DNA of 64,000 bases from CBDCGJ01 sp965238305 (GCA_965238305.1 CBDEHK010000001.1:2728001-2792000), one strand, 5' to 3'; numbered from the stretch's first letter, positions 35,681 to 45,236 are shown. Program-made: numbers and translations. Notes: a model not told the origin generated them from the sequence alone.

Positions 35681-36537
35681 GCTCTTAATTTTTCGGCGAT
35701 CATTAGTATCCGGTTCATTTCGCGTAACACCGGTTTTTCGATCAATTTGCCGTCAACAACAACTAGCCCGGTTTCGGCACTGGAAAAGGCGTCGACGATG
35801 CGTTCGGCGTGTGCAATTTCATCATCGCTGGGTGAAAATATTTCGTTTAGAACAGCAATTTGCCTTGGATGGATTGCGCCTTTGCCGCTGAAACCCAAAT
35901 CCGCCGCGAGGCGTGCTTCCTCTTGCATGCCCTCTAGGTCGTTCAGATCCAGATAGGGGACGTCAATGGCGTCGACGCCAACACTTGCGGCGGCGTGGAC
36001 GACGCGGGAGCGGGCATAGAGCAGCGGTTGCCAGGCATTCTTCGCGCGCAATTCCGCCGCCATGTCAACGCCGCCAAAAAACATCGCATCGATACGATCA
36101 CTGGCATGCGCAATATCATAGGCAGCTTCCAGGGCCTGATTGGTTTCGATAATAATATGCAGTCGGGTCGGTAACGAATGTTCGCTGAGGAGTTCATCAA
36201 GTCCGCGTATTTCATCCGCAGACTTAACCTTCGGCAACATCAAAGCAGGCGGGGCATGATCGGCAGCAATGACGGCGCGAACATCGTTCATGCCATCAAT
36301 TGTACGCAGACAATTGATGCGCACAATCCGCTCGACCCCATCGTTGGCTTGTTTCTCTTGAAACAGTGCGATGGTACGTTCCCGCGCGATATCCTTATGT
36401 TGGGGCGCAATCGCGTCTTCAAGATCGATACAAACAATGTCTGTGCCGGTCTTCAGTGCTTTCGGAAACATTTCAGGTTGCAGGCCGGGGGCAAAAATAA
36501 AGCTGCGGCGAGGACGCAATTCGGCGCTTTTGGACAT
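35677..36537 (-). CDS. HpcH/HpaI aldolase / CitE-like CoA-ester lyase
   Basis: A 286-residue TIM-barrel CitE-like protein. RRSFIFAPGLQPEMFPKAL and the acidic DIVCIDLEDAIAPQHK carry the nucleotide/CoA and metal-binding residues, VRINCLRT and MLPKVKSADE follow, with a later GKGAIHPRQIAVLNEIFSP. Relatives include citrate lyase beta, malyl-CoA and citramalyl-CoA lyases. It precedes the 621-residue membrane protein on the same strand with a 4-base GTGA overlap. Which CoA ester it acts on is unknown. Confidence 0.85.
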   Translation of the reverse strand: MSKSAELRPRRSFIFAPGLQPEMFPKALKTGTDIVCIDLEDAIAPQHKDIARERTIALFQEKQANDGVERIVRINCLRTIDGMNDVRAVIAADHAPPALMLPKVKSADEIRGLDELLSEHSLPTRLHIIIETNQALEAAYDIAHASDRIDAMFFGGVDMAAELRAKNAWQPLLYARSRVVHAAASVGVDAIDVPYLDLNDLEGMQEEARLAADLGFSGKGAIHPRQIAVLNEIFSPSDDEIAHAERIVDAFSSAETGLVVVDGKLIEKPVLREMNRILMIAEKLRA

Positions 36538-36627
36538 GGCTTAACTCGTGTTTGTTTGATATGCAGTCACTTGCTTAAGGGCTAATCCCTAAGGCGTCAA
36601 TCAACGGAACGTTCGAACGACCAACTG

Positions 36628-37311
36628 ATGAAATCTCAACTTGAAGAAATAGCGAAAATAACCGGGCATATGTTCGCAGACCCAGAGCTATTACGGGAAG
36701 CACTGACCCATTCCAGCGCGATATCGGAAAAGAGCGACGGGCAGCGGGATTATCAGCGGCTAGAGTTTCTAGGTGATCGGGTACTTGGTCTGGTGATCTC
36801 CTCTTATCTGGTAACAAACGATCCAGATATGCCGGAGGGGGAGCTTTCATTGCGTCTGAACGCCTTAGTCAAGCGAGAGACCTTAGCGCAAGCGTCGGAA
36901 AAATTGCAATTTGATCAATTTGTGATCGTCGGGCCAAGCGAAAAAGACATCAAAGGCCGTGGCCGCACTTCAATCTTGGCGGACATTTTCGAATCTGTTT
37001 TGGGCGCTATTTACCTCGATGGTGGATTGGAGCCAGCCGGCAAATTTGTTGAAGCCGCTCTGGGTGAGTTGATAGCCGCAGTTGATTTGGTGAAGAAAGA
37101 TCCCAAATCCAGGCTGCAGGAATATTTGCAGGGCCAGGCGAGGGGGCTTCCAAGTTATGATATTGTCGCTCAGGAGGGCCCGCCGCATGCACCGGAATTC
37201 ACCATAAAAGTGGAAACCGAAGATAGCCTTTCGGCGCTCGGTAAAGGCACATCACGGCGGGAAGCGGAAAGACAAGCCGCCCTTGCGATGTTGAAGGAAT
37301 TTGGTGAATGA
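36628..37311 (+). CDS. rnc: Ribonuclease III
   Basis: A 227-residue RNase III. The signature RLEFLGDRVLGLVISSYL is near residues 46-63, with the second acidic site at ILADIFESVLGAIYLDGG and a double-stranded-RNA-binding domain from about residue 155. It processes rRNA precursors and double-stranded RNA. The stop overlaps the era start by 4 bases (ATGA), a common translational coupling. Confidence 0.95.
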   Translation: MKSQLEEIAKITGHMFADPELLREALTHSSAISEKSDGQRDYQRLEFLGDRVLGLVISSYLVTNDPDMPEGELSLRLNALVKRETLAQASEKLQFDQFVIVGPSEKDIKGRGRTSILADIFESVLGAIYLDGGLEPAGKFVEAALGELIAAVDLVKKDPKSRLQEYLQGQARGLPSYDIVAQEGPPHAPEFTIKVETEDSLSALGKGTSRREAERQAALAMLKEFGE

Positions 37312-38231
37312 TTGACGACGAAGGAACCGATGGGATGCTGCGCTGTGGTTTTGTCGCCATTTTGGGGGCGCCGAACGCCGGCAAATCGACTCTAACGAAC
37401 CAATTAGTGGGCAGCAAAGTCTCGATCGTCACGCCGAAGGTTCAAACGACCCGGGCGCGTATCACCGCCATTGCCATTCATGAACAATCCCAAATCGTCT
37501 TTGTTGACACGCCGGGAATATTTCAACACGCCAAACACCGCTTGGAACGGGCAATGGTTAAGTCTGCTTGGGGTGGTGCGCAGGATGCGGATATTGTGGT
37601 TCTCATTGTCGACGTCGATCGTGGGCAAGACAAAAACACCAGAGCCATCGTCAAGGAACTGAAAGCATCAAATCGTCAAGCGATCCTGGTATTGAACAAG
37701 ATCGACCTGGTGAAACGCGAAAGTTTGCTGAAATTATCGGCGCAACTGAACGAGGATGGATCGTTTTCTGAAACTTTTATAATTTCGGCCCTGAAAGGTG
37801 ATGGCTTGAGGGCATTGAAAGAGCGGTTGGCGGCCATGGTACCGCCGGGCCCCTGGCATTATCCAGAAGATCAATTGGCGGATATTTCTGAACGTCTATT
37901 GGCGGCGGAAATCACCCGAGAAAAATTGTTCCTGCGTCTGCATCAGGAATTACCATACGCCCTGACGGTTGAGACCGAGGGCTGGCAGGAGAAAAAGGAC
38001 GGCAGTATTAAGATCGATCAGGTGATCTATGTTCGCCGGGACACCCAGAAAGCGATCGTTTTGGGCAAAGGCGGACGCCAGATCAAAGAAATCGGTCAGC
38101 AGGCACGAGAAGAGCTGAGCGAAATCCTCGACACAAAAGTGCATCTATTTCTGTTTGTCAAAGTACGCGATTCTTGGGTTGACGATCCCGAACGCTACCG
38201 CGAAATGGGGCTCGACTACGCAAAGGATTAA
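37308..38231 (+). CDS. era: GTPase Era
   Basis: A 307-residue Era. G1 is GAPNAGKST, G3 is VFVDTPGIFQ, G4 is LVLNKIDLV, and a C-terminal KH domain (FLFVKVRDSWVDDPERYR) binds the 3' end of 16S rRNA during 30S assembly. ATG 37308 overlaps the rnc stop; an ATG nine codons later (37335) is also reasonable. The next gene starts 4 bases after the era stop. Confidence 0.95.
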   Translation: MIDDEGTDGMLRCGFVAILGAPNAGKSTLTNQLVGSKVSIVTPKVQTTRARITAIAIHEQSQIVFVDTPGIFQHAKHRLERAMVKSAWGGAQDADIVVLIVDVDRGQDKNTRAIVKELKASNRQAILVLNKIDLVKRESLLKLSAQLNEDGSFSETFIISALKGDGLRALKERLAAMVPPGPWHYPEDQLADISERLLAAEITREKLFLRLHQELPYALTVETEGWQEKKDGSIKIDQVIYVRRDTQKAIVLGKGGRQIKEIGQQAREELSEILDTKVHLFLFVKVRDSWVDDPERYREMGLDYAKD

Positions 38232-38235
38232 GGCC

Positions 38236-38970
38236 GTGTCAGCCGTCGAGATTATCACCGAAATGAAAACACGGCTGGCAGCTCTTGGGGATGAACCTCG
38301 CGCGCGAAAAAACAAACGGTATATGAAAAGCGACATGCAGCATCACGGCCTAACGATGCCTCAGCTGCGAACGCTCGAGGCGCAACTACGTCTCGAATTT
38401 GACCTCGACAATGCGAATGAAATTGTCGACCTAGCCGAACGCGCGTGGCAATCGAGTTGGTTTGAGGAGCGGACGCTCGCAATCATTCTATGCGGTACCG
38501 TGGCGACGACGTTGCAACCCAGACATGTCGAAGACATATTCGAAGGCTGGTTGGTCGACATTGCCGGCTGGTCGCATTTAGATGAATTGACGATCAAAGT
38601 GATCGGTGTCATCGGTCAAAATCACCCGGAACTGTGGCCCCGTGTCTTCGGTTGGCGCTTGGACGATTATATGTGGACCCGGCGCGCTTCGATCGTGTCG
38701 CTGATGCAAGTGGTACGCGATGGCAGTGTCAATCTCAAACAATTGTCAGACACTTGCAGCGATCTTGCGCATGAGCATGAATTTTTCATCCGCAAAGCCA
38801 TCGGCTGGATTTTACGCGAGGGTGTCCGCAAGAATGTTGATGGCATCGAAGGCGTCATTATTGCGCTAGGACCGAAATTGTCGGGCTTGAGTTTGCGTGA
38901 AGCGATCCGACGCTATCCGGAAAAAAAGCAAGCTGAAATTAGAAACGCGATTCTTCTTGCTTCTCAATAA
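38236..38970 (+). CDS. DNA alkylation repair protein, AlkD-like HEAT-repeat family
   Basis: A 244-residue all-helical protein of the AlkD family. The KRYMKSDMQHHGLTMPQLR segment is the conserved N-terminal motif (K-x-Y-x-x-D/G...G), and LVDIAGWSHLDEL and YMWTRRASIVSLMQV match the central HEAT repeats with the DNA-facing tryptophan and arginine. AlkD glycosylases remove bulky alkylated purines. GTG 38236 follows TAAGG; an ATG nine codons later is an alternative. The end overlaps the convergent TraB/GumN pseudogene by 32 bases. Together with UDGb and the AlkX-like protein, it is one of three base-repair proteins in this block. Confidence 0.82.
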   Translation: MSAVEIITEMKTRLAALGDEPRARKNKRYMKSDMQHHGLTMPQLRTLEAQLRLEFDLDNANEIVDLAERAWQSSWFEERTLAIILCGTVATTLQPRHVEDIFEGWLVDIAGWSHLDELTIKVIGVIGQNHPELWPRVFGWRLDDYMWTRRASIVSLMQVVRDGSVNLKQLSDTCSDLAHEHEFFIRKAIGWILREGVRKNVDGIEGVIIALGPKLSGLSLREAIRRYPEKKQAEIRNAILLASQ

Positions 38971-39924
38971 TCGGGGTGACGGTGAAGCCTTCTTTTTTGA
39001 ATAAATCGACCATGCCGCCGAGGCCAGGAAGGTGCGCCATACCAACGGCGATAAAGACCCCGCCATTATTTTTTTCCATCAAAGGAATGGCGGCATCAAT
39101 CATCCGGATATTGCGCTTCACGAGAAATTCGTCCCAAATTAACTCCGCTGATTCTTTGCTCATGGTATCGTATTCGGCTCGGGATTCCGTCATGATTTTG
39201 TCAATTTCGCGATTAAGATACCAACTTATATTGCGTTCCATTTTTTCTTCATCGTCTTTGTAAGTCGCCAATCGGTATTCTATCAACTTGATTTGATCGT
39301 CTTCTGGCAGGAAATCCCAACCAAAAACGCGCTCGCCGTCGCGCTCTCTAAGGGTTCTAGCTTCATCCCGATTTTCATCGCTTCATGTTCCAGATAATCA
39401 TCGAGAACGGGTCGGCCAGCTCGCCATAACGCATCTTGCTCGCGTGTACCACCACCGATCCAAGAAGCGGCCCAGGGTTTGAGGCCGAAAATATCGCGTT
39501 CCCGCCAGCGGTATTCCTTTCCCATTTCGATGACCTGTTGATAAAGCTCAGGATCTAGGATCTGCTTCAAACTACGACCGTCCGTCAATCTCGTCGTACT
39601 GGTAAAGCCGAATTTGAGCTTCATCTCATTGACGATTTCGAACGCCGCGATGGAAGAACCGTCAAGTGCCTTTCTGGTTTCCTTTGAAAGCCGCAGAACT
39701 TCACGGTCGGGGATGTGAAAGGTGCCGTAAAGATGATTTTTAATGGAACCTTCTTTTTCGATTTTCCACAATAGGGCTTCGGAATTGATCCAGACATCGG
39801 CTCTATCCGTGCCCGTCGCTCGGTTAATTTTATCGGTATCGGTAAGAGCGGTTGATGGTGAAATTGTCGCCATCAAGGCGCATGAATAAATAAATGCAAT
39901 GATGATCAAAAAGCGCTTATTCAT
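38939..39924 (-). pseudogene. TraB/GumN family gene, copy 2, with a single-base frameshift
   Basis: Two reading frames together make a complete TraB/GumN protein. The N-terminal part (39924 leftward) has a signal peptide and GTFHIPDRE, and the reading frame leaves homology after GMKLEPLE at about 39350, ending near 39283. The C-terminal part continues in another frame with ERVFGWDFLPEDDQIK and carries the second GxxH motif (VGMAHLPGLGG) to 38939. The intact neighbour at 40121-41056 reads LEPLERRGERVFGFDML at this place, so one base was lost near 39345-39353. Promoter and signal peptide remain. A sequencing error in a short repeat-rich spot cannot be excluded. Confidence 0.88.
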
Positions 39925-39975
39925 GTAAAACGGTAATCCCACACCAAAATCATGCAAACAAATTACGAGTTTCAA

Positions 39976-40004
39976 ACTCTATTCATACGAATATCGCGTG
40001 TCAA
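39976..40004 (-). promoter_or_regulatory. Sigma-70-like promoter for TraB/GumN copy 2
   Basis: Reading leftward, TTGACA (40004-39999) and TAGAGT (39981-39976) are 17 bases apart. Transcription would start about 45 bases before the ATG at 39924. A second TTGACA lies farther out at about 40022-40017. Confidence 0.55.
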
Positions 40005-40120
40005 CTTGCGAAGAGTTGTCAATAATTATCGTAATTAGTTTAGGATTATTAGTTGCGAATTTGGAACAGGCACACCGAACGTGCGATTATTGGTAACATT
40101 GAGCGATTTGTAGGTGTCAA

Positions 40121-41056
40121 TCAATATACCGGCGTGACAGTAAAGCCTTCTTTTTCGAATAGCTGCACCATTCCGCCTTCGCCCGGTAAATGAGCGGTTC
40201 CGACGCCAATAAACAGTCCGCCACCCTTCATCAAGGGAAGAGCGGCATCGACCATGCGAATATTTCGTTTGACCAGAAACTGTTCCCAGATCAAATCCGC
40301 GGATTCTTTACTCATAACGCCGAACTGTTTTTTGGATTCCTCGATCAATCCGACGACATCGCGATCGAGATACATTTTGACCATGCGTTTTGACCGTGCC
40401 TCACCGTCTTTATAGGTCGCCAAAGCATGTTTTAACATTTTGATCTGATCGTCTTCCGGTAACATATCGAAACCAAAGACGCGTTCGCCCCGCCGTTCTA
40501 GCGGCTCAAGTTTCATGCCAATTTTCATCGCTTCCTGCATCAAGTAATCGTCCAATCGCGGACGTCCGGCACGCAGCAATGCCCGTCGTTCCCGGTCAAT
40601 ACCGCCGAACCAAGCAGCCGCCCAAGGTTTCAGTAGAAAGACATAGCGTTCGGGGACATCAGCAGTTTCAAACATATCAACGACTTGTTGATAAAGCTCA
40701 GGGTCAAGAATTTCTTGCAGTGAACGTCCGTCCGTCAGTAGAGTGGGATTCTTAAAATCCCCAAACGTCCCCTTCATTTCGTTGATTATTTCAAACGCGG
40801 CGATGGAAGATCCGTCCAGAGCTTTTCTAACTTCCTTCGGGATGCGAACGACGGCGCGATCGGGAACATGGAAAGTACCAAAAAGGTGGTTGCGAATGGA
40901 CCCTTCTTTTTCCAACTTCCAAAGAATAGCGTTAGAATAGATAAGTTCAGCCTTCTTTGCTTCATCAGCCGCCAAGTCAGTCGGAATTGCTGTCGACATA
41001 AAAAGTGCGGTGATGGAAAAAGAAGCGACTAAAAAACAGCGTTTAAACATAGCCAA
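40121..41056 (-). CDS. TraB/GumN family protein, copy 3 (intact)
   Basis: A 311-residue exported protein closely related to the neighbouring pseudogene. A signal peptide of about 28 residues is followed by the first GxxH in LFGTFHVPDRA, the SSIAAFEIINEM glutamate segment, TLLTDGRSLQEILDPELYQQ and the second GxxH in IGVGTAHLPGEGGMVQLF. The start is probably TTG 41056, since AGGAG lies 5 bases upstream (41062-41066); ATG 41050 would be 11 bases away. The enzymatic activity is unproven; the TIKI relationship suggests a metalloprotease-like fold. Confidence 0.85.
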   Translation of the reverse strand: MAMFKRCFLVASFSITALFMSTAIPTDLAADEAKKAELIYSNAILWKLEKEGSIRNHLFGTFHVPDRAVVRIPKEVRKALDGSSIAAFEIINEMKGTFGDFKNPTLLTDGRSLQEILDPELYQQVVDMFETADVPERYVFLLKPWAAAWFGGIDRERRALLRAGRPRLDDYLMQEAMKIGMKLEPLERRGERVFGFDMLPEDDQIKMLKHALATYKDGEARSKRMVKMYLDRDVVGLIEESKKQFGVMSKESADLIWEQFLVKRNIRMVDAALPLMKGGGLFIGVGTAHLPGEGGMVQLFEKEGFTVTPVY

Positions 41057-41536
41057 TTTTACTCCTGCGCCAGTTTCATTGGTACTCTTGCGCTAGCTTT
41101 GAATCTTATTCTTCACCAAGAGTCCTGTCAATAATCTAACGATGTTGAAAATTTGCCATTACTTGGCAAAACCACGATCACAAACCGTTTTTTTCTGATC
41201 GATTTTGGCTGACTATAAAACGCCAACAAGCACAAGATCGCCCGCCTACAATTTCAAGGAGACTTGATCGTAGTCTAGTTAATTTATAAAATAATCAAAC
41301 GCGAATTAGTTGTTGTTTTTATACAATTAAACGAGGTTACTGGACGTAAAATTGCGGTTTGTGTAGAGTTCCGATAGTCTTATCAATTTCTGAATGTGCC
41401 AACGCTAGCCTGCTTGGTCTCCAGACAAATCCACTTATCGTAGGTGTCGTTATTGCCTCTTCGATGCGAAAGTTGGTCCAGGTCGCAAACTAGTTGGGTA
41501 AAATTAATGGCAAACCGTTGCCAAAGCACAACAATT
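41057..41536. other. A+T-rich 480-base spacer without a gene
   Basis: No reading frame here has recognisable content. It holds the copy-3 promoter (41103-41131) and an inverted repeat TTTGCCA/TGGCAAA (41152-41158 with 41164-41170) which, read leftward, is followed by TTTT and could terminate transcripts coming from the NnrU gene. The remaining ~360 bases show no structure that I can name. Confidence 0.5.
41103..41131 (-). promoter_or_regulatory. Sigma-70 promoter for TraB/GumN copy 3
   Basis: Reading leftward, TTGACA (41131-41126) is separated by 17 bases from TAAGAT (41108-41103), near consensus. Transcription would begin roughly 40 bases before the start codon. Confidence 0.65.
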
Positions 41537-42100
41537 CTATGGCAGCGGTGAAACACCGAACAAAATCGGGTGTAATAAGATAAAAACACCAAAGACGACG
41601 ATACCGGCAATAACCGGGATTAGTTCTTTTATCAACGGTCGCGCTTTTGGTTTCGTATAGGGCCCGTCTCGTTTATTGAGGACGATCATTTCAACTATTG
41701 CCCATATACCCATACCGCCAAAAAGCACCAAGGAGCGATCGTCACCATTCATCAGCAAATGGCCAATCGACCACAGCACTAGCCCGCTTAACATCGGATG
41801 ACGCAAGACCCGACCGATGTTTGATTTGCCGTTCGCCGCGGCAAAAAGAATGAATGCAAATAGGACCAGCAAAGCGGTGACCGGATGTGCCCAAGCCGTG
41901 AAATCATACAATATTGTCGGTTCAGTCGCCTGCCATCCGAAGACCATCAAAGCAATCGAGACAACGAGGGCAAGCGAAAAGAGACCTTTGTATGGATTTT
42001 CCCCAACTTTTTTAGCGATATTTGCACGAAATTCCGGGGCAACGCCTTTCATAAGATGCAAAGCCGCAAAAGCCAATACGCCTATAATCAGCAACAACAT
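41537..42100 (-). CDS. NnrU family membrane protein
   Basis: A 187-residue protein with about five or six hydrophobic segments, matching NnrU. Conserved parts are AFAALHLMKG near the N-terminus, KVGENPYKGLFSLA, the WAHPVT segment, RHPMLSGLVLWSIGHLLMNGD near residue 110 and the FGGMGIWAIVE helix. NnrU was named from denitrifiers, but most members occur outside that pathway and the family is related to isoprenylcysteine methyltransferase-type membrane proteins. ATG 42100 (MLLLIIGVLAF) matches the family start; the reading frame is open further upstream. Divergent from recO. Confidence 0.85.
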   Translation of the reverse strand: MLLLIIGVLAFAALHLMKGVAPEFRANIAKKVGENPYKGLFSLALVVSIALMVFGWQATEPTILYDFTAWAHPVTALLVLFAFILFAAANGKSNIGRVLRHPMLSGLVLWSIGHLLMNGDDRSLVLFGGMGIWAIVEMIVLNKRDGPYTKPKARPLIKELIPVIAGIVVFGVFILLHPILFGVSPLP

Positions 42101-42226
42101 GGCAAATCCTTTCAACGTCGGATCCGAATCAAACACATTGGCAAAAGCCTAGCATGAGATGCTTGTCGTGAAGAAGCACATCATGTCTATGGTTTGCTCC
42201 ACCTTAATCTTTCGCTAGATTGAGCT

Positions 42227-42982
42227 ATGGAATGGAGTGCGAGCGGCATTGTTTTATCGGTCCGCCATCATGGCGAATCCTCTGCGATTGTATCTTTGCT
42301 GACGCAAGATCATGGCCGGCATCTAGGTTTAGTACGGGGTGGGGCGGGGCGAAAAATGCGTGGTGTCTTGCAAACCGGCAATGAAGTGCAAGCAACTTGG
42401 CGCGGCCGGTTGGAGGAACATTTAGGCACTTACACCATAGAATTGACCAAGGCGCGCGCCGCCGTGCTGCTTGACGATGCGGAACGTCTGGCGGGCCTAT
42501 CGTCGCTATGCGCGATTACAGACGTGGCTTTGGCGGAGCGGGAATTACATCCGGCACTATATCACGGTCTGCAATCGGCGCTTGGCGCGGCGGAAGAATC
42601 GACTGCCTGGGCCGCTGTTTATGTTCGTTACGAGCTTGGATTGCTGCAGGAAATGGGATTTGGACTTGACCTCAGCCACTGTGCGGCTACGGGAATAACT
42701 GAGGACTTGATTTATGTGTCACCAAAGTCGTCCACCGCAGTCAGCCGCGATGCTGGGGAGTTATACAAAAACAAACTGCTGCCGTTACCGGCTTTTTTGT
42801 TAGGCTCTCAAGCTGGCGGTGTCACGATCGAAGATATCCGCGATGGTTTACGCCTGACGGGTTATTTTCTGGAACGCGATGTCTTTATCCAAATGCGGCG
42901 GCCCGAGCCGGCGGCGAGAACACGATTGGTAGAGCGTTTTTCGCGTGCATCCACAATATCTGGTGATATATTGCGACCGTGA
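42227..42982 (+). CDS. recO: DNA repair protein RecO
   Basis: A 251-residue RecO, which helps load RecA onto SSB-coated single-stranded DNA with RecR. The N-terminal OB-fold starts MEWSASGIVLSVRHHGESSAIV with GGAGRKMRGVLQ following, and the C-terminal part has the alphaproteobacterial CAATGITEDLIYVSPKSSTA pattern. It is placed between NnrU (divergent) and parC, which begins 9 bases later on the same strand, so recO and parC are probably cotranscribed. Confidence 0.92.
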   Translation: MEWSASGIVLSVRHHGESSAIVSLLTQDHGRHLGLVRGGAGRKMRGVLQTGNEVQATWRGRLEEHLGTYTIELTKARAAVLLDDAERLAGLSSLCAITDVALAERELHPALYHGLQSALGAAEESTAWAAVYVRYELGLLQEMGFGLDLSHCAATGITEDLIYVSPKSSTAVSRDAGELYKNKLLPLPAFLLGSQAGGVTIEDIRDGLRLTGYFLERDVFIQMRRPEPAARTRLVERFSRASTISGDILRP

Positions 42983-42991
42983 GGTATTTAT

Positions 42992-45217
42992 ATGAGTGAT
43001 GTAATGGAATCTGGCAATATTCGCCGGGAACCGCTCGCCGATGCTTTGTCGGAGCGGTATTTAAGTTATGCGGTGTCAACGATCATGTCGCGGTCGTTGC
43101 CCGACGTGCGTGACGGGCTAAAGCCGGTGCACCGCCGCCTATTGTTCGCGATGCGGCAGTTAAAGTTGAATCCGGACCAGGGGTTCAAAAAATGTGCCCG
43201 CATCGTCGGCGACGTGATGGGTAAGTTCCATCCCCACGGCGATCAAGCCATTTACGATGCTCTGGTTCGTTTGGCGCAGGAATTCGCCCAACGCTATCCG
43301 CTTGTTGATGGCCAGGGGAATTTCGGCAATGTCGACGGGGATAATGCTGCCGCCATGCGGTATACGGAAGCTCGGATGACTGCCGTCGCCGAGTTATTAT
43401 TGAAGGACATCGACAAAGACACCGTTGATTTTCGCACAACCTATGACGGCGAAGATGACGAGCCGGTGGTCTTGCCGGCAGCATTTCCAAATCTGCTGGC
43501 AAATGGCGCCTCCGGTATCGCGGTCGGAATGTCGACCAATATTCCGCCACATAATGTGGTTGAACTCTGTCAGGCCCTACTGCATCTGATTAAGTTCCCG
43601 AACGCCACAATCGACAAACTGGCGCAACTGGTGCCCGGTCCGGATTTCCCAACTGGCGGGATCATTGTTGAACCACAGCAAAATATTGTCGAGGCCTATC
43701 GTACCGGTCGCGGTGGCTTCCGTCTGCGTGCGAAATGGGAAATTGAGAAAGGCGCTCGCGGCACCTACCAAATCGTCATCACCGAAATTCCCTATCAAAC
43801 GCAGAAAAGTCGCATCATCGAGAAGATCGCGGATCTTCTGCAAAACAAAAAATTGCCGTTGTTGAATGATGTTTGGGATGAGTCTGCGGAAGACATTCGT
43901 TTGGTCTTGGAGCCCAGAAGCGGCAAAGTCGAAGCTGACGTCTTGATGGAGCATATCTTCAAACTGACGGAGTTGGAGACGCGTTTTTCCCTCAACATGA
44001 ATGTGCTCGACGCAAATCAGACACCTCGGGTGATGAATTTGCGGGACGTTCTGCAGGCCTATCTTGATCATCGATTGGTGGTGCTGCGGCGTCGAACAAA
44101 TTTCCGCCTTGGCCAAATTGCCCGGCGGCTGGAAATTCTTGAAGGCTATTTAGTTTGTTACCTCAATCTAGACGAAATCATTCGCATTATCCGCGAGGAT
44201 GATGAGCCCAAATTGGTCATGATGAAGAAATTCAAACTGACCGACGTGCAGGCAGAAGCGATCTTGAACATGCGTCTGCGGGCTTTGCGTAAACTAGAAG
44301 AAATTGAAATCCGCAATGAGCATAATTCCTTAAGCGACGAGCAAAATGAACTTCAGGCACTTTTGAAAAGTGACAAAAAACAATGGGCAACGATCAGTGA
44401 GGAAGTACGGGCTTTACGCGACATGTTCCAAAAAAATACGGCGCTTGGGCCCCGACGCAGCCAATTCGCCGACGCGCCCAGTGGCGATTTGGCGCCGCTT
44501 GAATCACTGATCGAGAAAGAGCCCGTTACGGTTGTCTGTTCCACCAAAGGCTGGATCAGAACTCTGAAGGGCCATGTCGAAAATGGCAGCGATGTGAAAT
44601 ACAAAGATGGCGACAAAGGGCGCTTTTGGCTACCCGCCCAAACCACCGACAAAGTTCTGGTGTTCGCGACTAATGGTCGCTTTTATACGATCGGTTGTGA
44701 CAAATTGCCGGGTGGACGCGGACATGGCGAACCGCTGCGCCTGATGATCGATCTGGGTAACGATCAGGATATCGTTGCCATGTTTGTTTTCCAGGGCGAC
44801 CGCAAATTCCTGGTCGCGGCAACCGATGGTCGCGGTTTTGTTGTGCCCGAAGACGCCGTCGCCGCGCAGACCAAAAACGGCAAACAGGTGCTTAATGTCA
44901 GTGGCGACATTGAAGCGATCACTTGTTCCATCGTCGACGGGGATCATGTGGCAACGGTCGGCGAAAACCATAAGCTGAACCTTTTTCCGCTGACTGAGTT
45001 GCCAGAGATGAACCGGGGCCGCGGCGTGGTCCTGCAAAAGTTCAAGGACGGTGGTCTTAGTGATGCCAAGACCTTTACTTTGGCCGAGGGCTTGGGTTGG
45101 AAGCAGGGCGGTGGTCGCAATCGCACCGAATACGATCTGACGATGTGGCTCGGCAAACGCGCCAATGCCGGCCGCTTGGCGCCAAAAGGTTTTCCCCGCA
45201 ACGACAAGTTCGGTTAA
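42992..45217 (+). CDS. parC: DNA topoisomerase IV subunit A
   Basis: A 741-residue ParC. The active-site tyrosine is in AAAMRYTEARM, with GKFHPHGDQAIYDAL as the helix that binds DNA and quinolones; the position equal to Ser80 of E. coli ParC is Gln here. The GyrA-box of DNA gyrase is absent and the short C-terminal beta-pinwheel domain (about residues 500-741) fits ParC rather than GyrA. It works with ParE to decatenate daughter chromosomes. Follows recO by 9 bases. Confidence 0.93.
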   Translation: MSDVMESGNIRREPLADALSERYLSYAVSTIMSRSLPDVRDGLKPVHRRLLFAMRQLKLNPDQGFKKCARIVGDVMGKFHPHGDQAIYDALVRLAQEFAQRYPLVDGQGNFGNVDGDNAAAMRYTEARMTAVAELLLKDIDKDTVDFRTTYDGEDDEPVVLPAAFPNLLANGASGIAVGMSTNIPPHNVVELCQALLHLIKFPNATIDKLAQLVPGPDFPTGGIIVEPQQNIVEAYRTGRGGFRLRAKWEIEKGARGTYQIVITEIPYQTQKSRIIEKIADLLQNKKLPLLNDVWDESAEDIRLVLEPRSGKVEADVLMEHIFKLTELETRFSLNMNVLDANQTPRVMNLRDVLQAYLDHRLVVLRRRTNFRLGQIARRLEILEGYLVCYLNLDEIIRIIREDDEPKLVMMKKFKLTDVQAEAILNMRLRALRKLEEIEIRNEHNSLSDEQNELQALLKSDKKQWATISEEVRALRDMFQKNTALGPRRSQFADAPSGDLAPLESLIEKEPVTVVCSTKGWIRTLKGHVENGSDVKYKDGDKGRFWLPAQTTDKVLVFATNGRFYTIGCDKLPGGRGHGEPLRLMIDLGNDQDIVAMFVFQGDRKFLVAATDGRGFVVPEDAVAAQTKNGKQVLNVSGDIEAITCSIVDGDHVATVGENHKLNLFPLTELPEMNRGRGVVLQKFKDGGLSDAKTFTLAEGLGWKQGGGRNRTEYDLTMWLGKRANAGRLAPKGFPRNDKFG

Positions 45218-45236
45218 GTTTCGTTCAGATATTTAT

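Noticed and set aside
41383..41610. Leftward 75-codon frame in the long spacer
   Set aside because: No homology was recognised and it overlaps the NnrU end; kept as non-coding.
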